Made by a program: the position numbers and the translations under genes
Part shown: one piece after another, positions 32,552-39,293 of the stretch
How positions within the stretch are numbered: the stretch's first letter is position 1
How the letters are laid out: each line of letters opens with the position of its first letter
Assembly: GCA_963837775.1 (NCBI GenBank)
Contig: CAWIOX010000015.1
Span: 1-39,293, forward strand
DNA length: 39,293 nucleotides
Reading direction: 5' to 3'
Source of the DNA: CAWIOX01 sp963837775
GTDB taxonomy: Bacteria; Pseudomonadota; Gammaproteobacteria; Burkholderiales; Burkholderiaceae_D
The notes under the pieces: generated by a model
Database searches by the model: none
Seen by the model: the letters and a program-made list of their open reading frames with translations, nothing else
Told to the model about the DNA's origin: nothing

Positions 32552-33982
32552 ATTCATCAGCAAACAACTGCCGCTGGCGCTGCTGGCGGCCGGCCTGCTG
32601 TCCGCGTGCAGCATGGCGCCGCAGTATGTGCGTCCCGACGCGCCGGTAGCGGCCGCCTATCCGGGCCAGTCCGAGCTCAAGCCGCCAACCAGGCCGCCGG
32701 CCAGCAGGCGGCCGACATCGGCTGGCGCAGCTTCTTCCAGGACCCGCAGCTGCAGGCGCTGATCGCCGCTGCGCTCGACAACAACCGCGACCTGCGCAGC
32801 GCCGCGTTGCGCATCGAGGAAGCCCGCGCGCAGTACAACATCCAGTCGGCCGACCGCCTGCCTACGCTCAACGGCAATGCCAGCGGATCGCGCAGCCACA
32901 CCCCGGCCGACCTGTCGTCCGGCGGCACCGTGAGCAACAACAACCGCTATGACGTCGGCCTCAGCCTGGCCTCGTTCGAACTGGATTTCTTCGGCCGCGT
33001 GCGCAGCCTGAACGACGCGGCGCTGGCGCAATACCTGGCCACCGAAGAGGCGCGCCTGTCGGTGCAGATCAGCCTGGTGGCGGAAGTCGCGAAGGCCGCG
33101 CTGGCCGAACGCGCGTTCGCCGAACAACTGGCGCTGGCGCAGAACACGCTGGACGGCCGCGACAGCGGCTACCGGCTGACGCAGAAGCGCTTCGAAGTCG
33201 GCGCCGCATCGACCCTCGATCTGCGCCAAAACGAAACCCTGCTGGAGTCGGCCCGCGTGGCGGTCGCGACGCTGGCGCGGCAACGGGCGCAGGCCAATAA
33301 TGCGCTGACGCTGCTGGTCGGCAAGCCGGTCGCCGGCCTGCCGCCAGCGCAGCCGCTGGCAGCCCAAACCATCGTCAGCGCAGTGCCGGCCGGCCTGCCG
33401 TCGGATTTGCTGGCGCGCCGCCCCGACATCCGCGCGCTGGAGCAGAAACTGAAATCCGCCAATGCCAATATCGGCGCCGCCCGCGCCGCGTTCTTCCCGC
33501 GCATTTCGCTGACCGCCGGCATCGGCAGCGCCAGCAGTTCGCTGTCCGGCCTGTTCGAGGCCGGCTCCGGCGCCTGGTCGTTCGCGCCGCAACTGACGCT
33601 GCCGATCTTCGACGCCGGACGCAACCGCAGCAACCTCAGCCTGGCGCAGGTGCGCAAGGAACTGGCGATCGTCGATTACGAGAAAGCGATCCAGAGCGGA
33701 TTCCGCGAAGTGGCCGACACCCTGTCGGCGCGCGCCTTCCTCGACACCCAGGTCAATGCGCAGGCCGCAGTGCAGCAGGCGCAAGCCGAACGCCTGAAAC
33801 TGTCGGTACTGCGCCAGGAAAACGGCATCAACAGCGCGCTCGACGTGCTCGACGCGCAGCGCGAATTGTTCTCCGCCGAACAGTCGCTGGTGCAGGCGCA
33901 ACTGCTGCGCCTGAACAACGCGATCGACCTGTACCGCGCACTGGGCGGCGGCTGGCAGGAAAGCAGCAGCGCAGCAAACTGA
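32544..33982 (+). pseudogene. Outer-membrane efflux lipoprotein (OprM/TtgC-like), apparent frame break
   Basis: TolC-superfamily channel (NodT/OprM type) of the RND pump. ATG 32544 with AAGGAATC upstream opens a lipoprotein signal (IKFISKQLPLALLAAGLLSACS, lipobox LSAC) followed by MAPQYVRPDAPVAAAYPGQSELKP. Near 32685-32695 the coding continues in the next frame: ANQAAGQQAADIGWRSFFQDPQLQALIAAAL and the two OEP repeats (LDFFGRVRSLNDAAL, LARRPDIRALEQKLKSANANIGAARAAFFPRISL, AVQQAQAERLKLSVLRQENGINSALDVLDAQRELFSAEQSL). Adding one G at AAGCCG-CCAAC restores a single 479-aa protein of normal size. Overlaps the RND stop by 8 nt. An assembly indel is likely; if real, the channel is lost. Confidence 0.9.
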
Positions 33983-34016
33983 GCGGCTGGGCGGCAGCCC
34001 ATTCGCCGCCATCGGG

Positions 34017-34105
34017 AAACACAATAACGGGGAGTATCACTGGAAACAGTGTGCTCCCCGCTTGTGTTTGTTGGGTCTTTAAAAATACATGGGCCAGTAT
34101 ATAAG
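34017..34105 (+). repeat. Dispersed hairpin element, copy A
   Basis: Best-paired copy. Outer stem AAACACAA (34017-34024) with TTGTGTTT (34062-34069), inner GGGGAG (34029-34034) with CTCCCC (34054-34059), and an apical CACTG/CAGTG stem capped by GAAA. The 3' part CTTTAAAAATACATGGGCC-AGTATAT is almost identical to copy B. It lies between the convergent outer-membrane factor and DUF1272 genes, oriented with the former. A T-rich stretch after the stem suggests terminator ability. Confidence 0.85.
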
Positions 34106-34145
34106 CAGGCATTGGAGGGCGGGGGCAACCCGCATTGCGCCCTGA

Positions 34146-34454
34146 TCAGCGCCGGTCGAACGCAGTCTGGCCGACTTCGGCGGCAAATTTCTGATGCGCG
34201 GCGAGGTCCACCGGGCGGTGCTTGACGGTCGTGCCGGCAGGATAGGCGCCGAGGAAATTGTCGCCCTTCCAGTTCTGCGCCGGGCGCACCGGACGCGGGG
34301 CGAAGCCGCCGCCGCAGTTCGGGCAGACGCCGCCCAGCAAGTCGTCCACGCAGCCGGCGCAGAAGGTGCATTCGAAGCTGCATATCCTGGCGTCGAGCGC
34401 GTCGGGCGGCAGCGCTTTGTTGCAGTGTTCGCAGCTCGGTCTGAGTTCCAGCAT
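34146..34454 (-). CDS. DUF1272 zinc-ribbon-like protein
   Basis: Small cysteine-rich protein (102 aa) of the DUF1272 family; function unknown. The start MLELRPSCEHCNKALPPDALDARICSFECTFC contains the family signature with CxxC and further cysteines (CAGCVDDLLGGVCPNCGGGF), which should bind one or two zinc ions. AAGGAGA lies 8 nt before ATG 34454; the frame is open further upstream but without family similarity. It often appears next to PaiB-like, GNAT and MocR genes, as it does here. Confidence 0.9.
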   Translation of the reverse strand: MLELRPSCEHCNKALPPDALDARICSFECTFCAGCVDDLLGGVCPNCGGGFAPRPVRPAQNWKGDNFLGAYPAGTTVKHRPVDLAAHQKFAAEVGQTAFDRR

Positions 34455-34545
34455 GATGTAGTTCTCCTTGTGATGTCGAATTTTCCGGATGCAGGCCGAT
34501 TGCCGCCCGGTACGGCACTGTCGCGTCCCGATGCGCCGTATCAAT

Positions 34546-34632
34546 CAATGAAATACGGGGAGTATCACTAGAAATAATGCACTCCCCGCATGTATTCATT
34601 GGGCCTTTAAAAATACATGGGCCAGTATATAA
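34546..34632 (+). repeat. Dispersed hairpin element, copy B
   Basis: Outer stem CAATGAAATAC (34546-34556) with GTATTCATTG (34592-34601), one bulged A; inner GGGGAGT (34557-34563) with ACTCCCC (34581-34587); GAAA loop with an apical stem carrying one mismatch. The 3' part matches copy A almost base for base. It lies between DUF1272 and paiB (both minus), so it is the only copy not oriented with its upstream-ending gene. Confidence 0.85.
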
Positions 34633-34654
34633 GCAAGCGAAATGGCATTGCAAC

Positions 34655-34669
34655 GCGGGTTGCACCCGC
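34655..34669. repeat. Short palindrome GCGGGT-TGC-ACCCGC
   Basis: A 6-bp stem with a 3-nt loop next to repeat copy B and 11 bp from the paiB stop. It repeats the 19902-19918 palindrome, including the flanking CTAC. Confidence 0.5.
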
Positions 34670-34680
34670 GCTACCTGGCT

Positions 34681-35313
34681 TTATCCTGCCACCAGCCCCG
34701 CCATCGCCACCGCATCCGGCATCACCGCTGGCGCGCAGGCCGGCGGCGATCGTGGCCCGGTCCGCGGCGGAGCGGTTCTGGCTGGTTTTCCAGCTGCCGA
34801 TCACGCGGCTCAAGGGGATTTCGATGCCGATGACGGCGCCCAGCATTTTTTCGATATAGTCCGGCGGCGCATCGCCCAGCTGCCACGGCCGGGCGCGGGC
34901 CGCTTCGTGCCGGTTGGTCAGGCGTTCCAGCAGCGCATGCAGCCATGCGCGTCGTCGATGATGCGCAGCGGCCCGTATGCATGGACGGTCGCGTAATTGT
35001 AGGTCGGCACCACCTTGCCGCTGGCCTGTTTCTCCGCATACCAGGACGGCGTGATGTACGCGTGCGGCCCCTGGAAGATCACCAGCGCGTCGATTGCGGC
35101 CGACGCGTTGCGCCACAACGGGTTGTTGCGCGCGATGTGCGCGCGCAGCGTGCCGTGCGGCGCTTCGGCGCTGGCCGGCGCGATCTCGAACGGGATGTGG
35201 CAGGCATTCAGGCCGTCCGGCTGCAGCGTGACCAGGCTGCCCAGCGGATGCTCGTGCATCAGCTGCTGCAGCACCTCGGGCCGGTCTTCGGCAAAGTGCG
35301 CGGGTACGTACAT
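34681..35313 (-). pseudogene. PaiB-family FMN-binding protein, two apparent frame breaks
   Basis: FMN-binding split-barrel protein of the PaiB family (named in Bacillus as a negative regulator; flavin-binding homologues are widespread). From ATG 35313 (Shine-Dalgarno AAAGGAA): MYVPAHFAEDRPEVLQQLMHEHP, GSLVTLQPDGLNACHIPF, AHIARNNPLWRN, YITPSWYAEKQASGKVVPTYNYATVHAYGPLRIIDD. Near 34945 one base appears missing (reading then ends at 34918); the next frame continues WLHALLERLTNRHEAARARPWQLGDAPPDYIEKMLGAVIGIEIPLSRVIGSWKTSQNRS. Near 34710 one extra base appears; skipping it gives GDPDAVAMAGLVAG and stop TAA at 34681-34683. Both corrections give a normal 210-aa PaiB. Likely assembly errors. Confidence 0.85.
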
Positions 35314-35349
35314 GGTGTTCCTTTCAATTTGAAAATCAGGACAGCGCAG

Positions 35350-35811
35350 TCAGGGCAACTCCAGCACCACTTCGGCCCTGATCGAATGGGCGATGGTGCA
35401 CGACTCGTGCGCCTGATGATGCAGCGCGGCGAGCTGTTCCGGCGTCGGCTGCTGCGCGCCGGAAAACACCACCTGCGGCCGCAGCGTGATGCGGGTCAGC
35501 GCGATTTTATCGTCGCTGTTCTGGCCCAGCACGCCGAACGCGCGGTCGGTGTACTGATCGACCGTGTAGCCGCCCTTGGCCGCCAGCGACAGGAACCACA
35601 GCATGTGGCAGCTGGAGGTCGCGGCCACCAGCGCCTCTTCCGGATCGACCGCGGCGGGGTCCGACAGCGGCACCGGCACCGACAGCGGCGACGACGATGC
35701 CGGCACCCGCGCGCCGCCGTCGAACACCCATTCGTGCGCGCGGCGGTAGCGGTTGTCGGTGAATTGTTGCTCGCCGCGTTGCCAGGCGACGGTGGCGTCA
35801 TATTGGGACAT
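35350..35811 (-). CDS. OsmC/Ohr-family peroxiredoxin-like protein
   Basis: OsmC-family protein (153 aa), a group of thiol peroxidases that reduce organic hydroperoxides. Two conserved cysteines are present: VAATSSCHMLWFLSLAAK (peroxidatic Cys) and AHESCTIAHS (second Cys). The N-terminal YDATVAWQRG and DPEEALVAATSSCH are typical. ACAGGA stands before the ATG. It lies 36 bp upstream of paiB on the same strand, and 27 bp downstream of the GNAT gene, suggesting one small operon. Confidence 0.92.
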   Translation of the reverse strand: MSQYDATVAWQRGEQQFTDNRYRRAHEWVFDGGARVPASSSPLSVPVPLSDPAAVDPEEALVAATSSCHMLWFLSLAAKGGYTVDQYTDRAFGVLGQNSDDKIALTRITLRPQVVFSGAQQPTPEQLAALHHQAHESCTIAHSIRAEVVLELP

Positions 35812-35838
35812 GGGAATTCCTGTCGATGAATGAATGTA

Positions 35839-36246
35839 TTAGACAGCGGAAGGACGCTTGATGATCCAGCCGTTGGCGACCGCTTCGAATCCGACTTTCG
35901 GGTAGTACGCCATCGCGCCCGGCGCGGCCAGCAGCAACAGCATCGAGTCCTGGCCGATCGCGCTGCGCACCTGCCCGATCAGCGCCTGGCCGATGCCTTG
36001 CTGTTGATATTCGCGATCGACCGCCAGATCGGACAGGTAGCAGCAAAACGCGAAGTCGGTCAGCGCGCGCGCGACGCCGACCAGGCTGTCGCCATCCCAC
36101 GCGGTGATCAGCAGGTTGCCATGCTGCAGCATCTTTGCGATGCGCGCCAGATCATCGACCGGCCGCTGGATGCCGGAACGGGTAAACACGCCGGCCAGCT
36201 GCTCGGGCGTGATGCGGCGGTCTTGCGCATACGTAATGGTTTGCAT
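35839..36246 (-). CDS. GNAT-family N-acetyltransferase
   Basis: Acetyl-CoA-dependent acetyltransferase (135 aa from ATG 36246; an upstream ATG at 36282 would add 12). The acetyl-CoA site is visible as LAVDREYQQQGIGQALIGQVRS (Q/RxxGxG/A form QQQGIG), with VGVARALTDFAFCCYLSDLAV before it and AMAYYPKVGFEAVANGWIIKRP after it. Substrate unknown. It is divergent from the MocR regulator gene across a 110-bp gap and likely its target, a common arrangement. Confidence 0.92.
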   Translation of the reverse strand: MQTITYAQDRRITPEQLAGVFTRSGIQRPVDDLARIAKMLQHGNLLITAWDGDSLVGVARALTDFAFCCYLSDLAVDREYQQQGIGQALIGQVRSAIGQDSMLLLLAAPGAMAYYPKVGFEAVANGWIIKRPSAV

Positions 36247-36274
36247 GATGTGCCTGGTCGTTGAGAAGGAGACA

Positions 36275-36336
36275 GGGACCATGTTATCGTCCGGTTTGGC
36301 TTTTCAAAAGATCCAATAATGTCTATTTTTAAAATA
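36275..36336. promoter_or_regulatory. Candidate operator region between GNAT and MocR genes
   Basis: Several small palindromes are packed in the divergent gap: CTTTTCAAAAG (36300-36310) flanked by TTGG (36296-36299) and CCAA (36313-36316), and TATTTTTAAAATA (36324-36336). A MocR regulator usually binds its own divergent promoter region, so these are plausible sites, but no consensus match is claimed. Confidence 0.35.
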
Positions 36337-36356
36337 CCAATTTGCGGGAAATATCC

Positions 36357-37890
36357 ATGCACCTGACCCAATTGCTGGCCGCGCTGCCGCTGGACCGTGA
36401 TGGCCCGACGCCGCTGTTTCGCCAGTTGTATGCGGCGATCAAGCACGCGATCCTGAGCGGCGCGGTGCAGCCCGGGATGCAGCTGCCGCCGACCCGCGAG
36501 TTTTGCCGCCTGCTCGGCATTTCGCGCCAGACCGTACTCAACGCATATGCGCAGCTGCTGGCCGAGGGCTATCTGAGCGGCAGCGTCGGCAAGGGCACGT
36601 TTGTCAGCCAGCGGCTGCCGATCGCCGCGCCGGCGGCACCTGCTGCCGGTGCCGATCCGGAGCCGGCGGCCACGCTGTTGCGCCCCTTGTCCGAGCGCGG
36701 GCTGCGCTTCGTCGATGCGATGGGGACGATGCGTTTTCATGAAGGGCCGACGCGCGCGTTCCGGCTCGGGATGCCGGGCCTCGACCTGTTCCCGTTCGAC
36801 ATCTGGGGCCGGCTCGAAGCGCGCTGCTGGCGCCATCCCGGCGCGCAGATGGGTTATTCCGATCCGGCCGGCGATGCGCGCCTGCGCGAGTTGCTGTGCG
36901 TGTACCTGCGGGCGTCGCGCGGCGTCAATTGCACGCCGCAGCAGATCGTCATCACGTCCGGCTCGCAGCAGGCGCTGTTCCTGCTGTCGAGCCTGCTGCT
37001 GGGACCCGGCGATGCGGCCTGGGTCGAGAATCCCGGCTACCGCGGCGCCAGCGCGCCGCTGCATGCGGGCCAGGCCCGCATCACGCCGGTGCCGGTCGAT
37101 GCCGACGGACTCAGCGTCGCCTACGGCGCGCGCCATTGCCCGGATGCCAGGCTGATCGTCGTCACGCCGTCGCACCAGCTGCCGCTGGGCGTGACGATGA
37201 GCCTGCAGCGCCGGCTCGAATTGCTGGCCTGGGCCGCGGCCAACCGGGCGTGGGTGATCGAGGACGATTACGACAGCGAATACCGCTACACCGGCCCGCC
37301 GCTGGCGTCGCTGCAGAGCCTGGACACGCGCCGGCTGCGTGGTCTATGTCGGCACGCTGTCGAAGCTGCTGTTCCCCGGCTTGCGGCTCGGCTATCTGGT
37401 CGCGCCGCTGCCGCTGGTCGAGTCCATCGTCCAGGCCAAGGCGGTGATCGACCGCCACACCGCGATCGTGCCGCAGCTGGTGCTGGCCGACTTCATCGCC
37501 GAGGGCCATTTCAGCCGCCATATCAGGCGCACCCGGGACGCGTATGCCGAGCGGCGCGCGGCGCTGCTGGCGGCGCTCGCCGCGGAACTGGCGGACCAGC
37601 TGGTATGCGGCCCGAGCGATGCCGGACTGGACGTCGCGGTGTATTTCAAACAGCCGCACGATGAAGTCGCGATTGCGGCGGCGGCGCTGGCCAAGGGGCT
37701 CGAAGTGCGGCCGCTGTCGCACTACGCCAGCACGCTGCCCAACGCCATGCCCGCCTACAGCCAGTCGCGCGGATTGCTGCTGGGCTTTGCGTCGATTCCG
37801 GTTGCGGAGATCAGGCGCAGCGTCGCTGTGTTGCGGCAGGTTTTTAACGAGGCAACGGGCCTGAATCCGCCTTGCAAATCAATGAAATAA
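36357..37890 (+). pseudogene. MocR/PdxR-family regulator (GntR HTH + aminotransferase-like), apparent frame break
   Basis: Regulator with an N-terminal GntR winged helix (PLFRQLYAAIKHAILSGAVQPGMQLPPTREFCRLLGISRQTVLNAYAQLLAEGYL) and a PLP-dependent fold-type-I aminotransferase-like domain (MGYSDPAGDARLRELLCVYLRASRGV, QIVITSGSQQALFLLSSLLLGPGD, WVIEDDYDSEYRY). Near 37330-37340 the frame slips by one base: coding resumes in the next frame with AGCVVYVGTLSKLLFPGLRLGYLVAPLPLVESI, where the Lys of GTLSK is the PLP lysine, and ends at 37890. Removing one base in ACGCGCCGG gives an unbroken 510-aa protein. Start ATG 36357 is preferred to the TTG at 36342. The stop lies inside repeat copy C. Confidence 0.9.
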
Positions 37891-37966
37891 CGGGGGTATC
37901 ATCAAAAATAGTGCACTTCGCGCACGGTTTCATTGGCCTTCCAATAATACACACGGCAGTATATTT
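37880..37966 (+). repeat. Dispersed hairpin element, copy C
   Basis: Outer stem CAATGAAA (37880-37887) with TTTCATTG (37928-37935) is perfect; the inner GGGGG stem is degenerate; the end ACGGCAGTATATTT matches the family. It fills the whole gap between the convergent MocR and LysE genes. The MocR TAA lies in its 5' edge and its 3' edge completes the LysE TGA. Confidence 0.78.
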
Positions 37967-38634
37967 CAGTGCCTGAAACCGCTTGTGGCGGCGTGCGCAG
38001 CAAAATGCAACGCTGCAAAAATCAAGCGGCATAAGCTCGCATATAAGTCCCGGAACACAGGGATCAAAGAGCTCAGCAGCAGCAATGCCATCGCGCTGTT
38101 GAACACCCGCCGATAGGGCGGCGTTGACAGCACGTCGCGCAATGCAGCGCCAAACCAGAGCCAGATGCCGGTGCATGGCGCGCCGAACAAAAAGAAGATC
38201 AGGCCGATCTGCAGCACCCCAAGAAAGTAGTTGCCGCCGGCAGCCGAATAGGTGACGACCGCGCCCACTGCCATGATCCAGGCCTTGGGATTGACCCATT
38301 GAAACAGCGCGGCCTGGATGAATGAAAAGGGCTTTGCGTTCCCGGCTTCCAGTTGGCCGGCCGGCGTCGTCGCAATCTTATACGCCATATAGCTCAGGTA
38401 AACCGCGCCTGCCGCCTTCAGAACCGTTTGCAGCAGCGGCACCTGCTGGAACAGATTGCCGGCGCCCAAGCCGACAATCACCAGCATCAGCGGAAAGCCG
38501 ACATTGATGCCGAGCATGTGCGGCAGGCTTTTCCTGAAGCCGTGATTGACGCCGGACGCCATGATCATGGTGTTATTCGGGCCGGGCGTGACGCAGGTGG
38601 AGATGCAAAACAAGATCAAAGACAGATATTCCAT
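37966..38634 (-). CDS. LysE/RhtB-family amino-acid exporter
   Basis: Inner-membrane exporter (222 aa) of the LysE/RhtB superfamily. N-terminal MEYLSLILFCISTCVTPGPNNTMIMASGVNHGFRKSLPHMLGIN is the family signature (TPGPNN), with six predicted membrane segments and the WVNPKAWIMAVGA motif (usual 'NPK' site). GAGGA lies 9 nt before the ATG. The last ~25 residues (LCRLIFAALHFAAHAATSGFRH) run into repeat copy C and look atypical, so the original C-terminus may have been altered by the element. Substrate is not predictable. Confidence 0.93.
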   Translation of the reverse strand: MEYLSLILFCISTCVTPGPNNTMIMASGVNHGFRKSLPHMLGINVGFPLMLVIVGLGAGNLFQQVPLLQTVLKAAGAVYLSYMAYKIATTPAGQLEAGNAKPFSFIQAALFQWVNPKAWIMAVGAVVTYSAAGGNYFLGVLQIGLIFFLFGAPCTGIWLWFGAALRDVLSTPPYRRVFNSAMALLLLSSLIPVFRDLYASLCRLIFAALHFAAHAATSGFRH

Positions 38635-38694
38635 GTCGCTGCGTCCTCGGAAAATAATTGATGGCGGCTGCGTGGCCGACGCCGACAGACGCTG

Positions 38695-39293
38695 TCAGCG
38701 CGTGGCGATCAGCAGCGCGGCGGCGGCCATCATCGCGCCCGACGTGCGGTCGATGCGCGCCTTGGAGCTGGATGACGCGAACTGTTTTCTTGCCAGTTCA
38801 GCCATCGCGCCATAGGCGACCACGATCGCAGCCATTGCGCCGACAACGATCGAACACAAGATCGCGTAGCTGCCGAGCGAGATGCCGGAGACATCGATCA
38901 CGCCCGGCAGCAGCGCGACGTAAAAAACCAGCGCCAGCGGATTCGACAGCGTCATCGCCAGACCCAGGCCGGTTTCAACCAGAAAACTGGCCGGTTTCGC
39001 TGTATCGCCGGCCGCCAGCATGCGCCCTGCATTGCGCCATTTTTTGATGCCGAGCCACAGCAGATAGGCGGCGCCAATGAATTTCAAGCCAAGCAGCATC
39101 GGGCCGAGCGTTGCCACCAGCGCGCCGAGGCCAACCAGCGCAGCAGTCAGCATCAGCAGCTTGCCCAAGATGATCCCGATCGCCAGAGGCACACTGGCGA
39201 ACATGCCGCCCGCGAGCGAGCGCGACAGCAGCGCGGCGATTTCCGGCCCCGGCGCGGCGGCGGAGGCGGCAAAGGCCAGCAAGAAAATGGTGT
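38695..39293 (-). CDS. LysE-family translocator, 5' end cut by window edge
   Basis: Second LysE/RhtB-type exporter, open from the right edge to the stop at 38695, with about 199 residues visible. The start codon is beyond 39293. Readable: FLLAFAASAAAPGPEIAALLSRSLAGG (the family's PGPE/PGPN motif at the N-terminus), IGIILGKLLMLTAALVGLGAL, FIGAAYLLWLGIKKWRNA and TLSNPLALVFYVALLPG (the NPxA/K site). It lies 60 bp upstream of the first LysE gene on the same strand but is clearly divergent from it in sequence, so this is not a recent tandem duplication. Confidence 0.9.
   Translation of the reverse strand, partial: TIFLLAFAASAAAPGPEIAALLSRSLAGGMFASVPLAIGIILGKLLMLTAALVGLGALVATLGPMLLGLKFIGAAYLLWLGIKKWRNAGRMLAAGDTAKPASFLVETGLGLAMTLSNPLALVFYVALLPGVIDVSGISLGSYAILCSIVVGAMAAIVVAYGAMAELARKQFASSSSKARIDRTSGAMMAAAALLIATR

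Noticed and set aside
30257..32614. 785-aa open frame antisense to the RND pump gene
   Set aside because: His/Arg/Gln-rich translation without any domain; it mirrors codon bias of the pump gene. The same applies to the long antisense frames over mrdA (4799-6223), rodA/rlpA (7324-8805) and the GGDEF-EAL gene (14103-15806).
34577..34996. Open frame beginning MHSPHVFIGPLKIHGPVY inside repeat copy B
   Set aside because: It is the repeat read as protein and then antisense to paiB. The equivalent frame in copies A, C and E gives loosely similar peptides only because the DNA is repeated; copies D and F break it. RNA or DNA structure explains the conservation better.
9455..37966. Repeat elements as integron attC sites
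   Set aside because: The core-site pattern RYYYAAC...GTTRRRY is not present at their ends, they are not spaced as a cassette array, and no integron integrase is in the window.
9455..37966. Repeat elements as a CRISPR array
   Set aside because: Copies are kilobases apart, in both orientations, and vary in sequence; there are no regular spacers or cas genes.
37966..39293. Tandem LysE genes as a recent duplication
   Set aside because: The two proteins share only family motifs (PGP at the N-terminus, NP-x-A/K in the middle) and differ widely elsewhere.

Overview
The window looks like a chromosomal segment of a GC-rich betaproteobacterium. Gene content and order (gatCA next to mreBCD-mrdA-rodA-rlpA; rsmI/lpoA-yraN-diaA-dolP; dacA-ybeD-lipB-lipA) and overall protein style suggest Burkholderiales, most likely Oxalobacteraceae (Collimonas/Herminiimonas/Janthinobacterium-like). 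The family assignment is inference from pattern recognition; no search was run.

Layout. 1-1815: gatA (3' end cut by the window edge) and gatC on the minus strand, diverging from the cell-shape operon mreB-mreC-mreD-mrdA(PBP2)-rodA-rlpA (2071-8964, plus). 8974-10474: a small unknown gene and rsmI (minus), with rsmI head to head with lpoA-yraN-diaA-dolP-tlpA-like (10487-13861, plus). 13953-27901: a long minus-strand block holding a large MASE1-PAS-GAF-GGDEF-EAL c-di-GMP protein, lipA, lipB, ybeD, dacA, an alpha/beta hydrolase, a thioredoxin-like 2Fe-2S ferredoxin, a VanZ-family membrane protein, an MCE/Mla-type lipid ABC transporter (auxiliary lipoprotein, MCE protein, ATPase, STAS-fused permease) and a TetR repressor. 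28168-33982: a tripartite RND efflux pump (adaptor, transporter, outer-membrane factor) divergent from that TetR gene, with a clear palindromic operator between them. 34146-39293: an accessory-looking group (DUF1272, PaiB-like, OsmC, GNAT, MocR/PdxR-type regulator, two LysE/RhtB exporters), the last gene cut by the right edge.

The most unusual signal is a family of six dispersed intergenic elements of about 80-90 bp (9455, 13863, 19800, 34017, 34546, 37880). Most copies combine a GC-rich hairpin (GGGGAGTAT...CTCCCC) with a downstream AT-rich hairpin ending in CAGTATAT. Outer stems differ in sequence between copies but still pair, one copy has a GAAA-capped apical stem, and five of six copies lie directly 3' of a gene in the same orientation. 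This points to a mobile or structured, possibly terminator-like, element.

The second signal is a set of six apparent single-base frame breaks in five genes (rlpA, efflux adaptor, outer-membrane factor, paiB twice, MocR regulator). Each is repaired by one inserted or deleted base, giving a family-typical full-length protein. Assembly indels are the simplest explanation, but real decay cannot be excluded from the sequence alone. No tRNA, rRNA, CRISPR array, transposase or complete insertion sequence was seen. No intergenic gap exceeds 300 bases.
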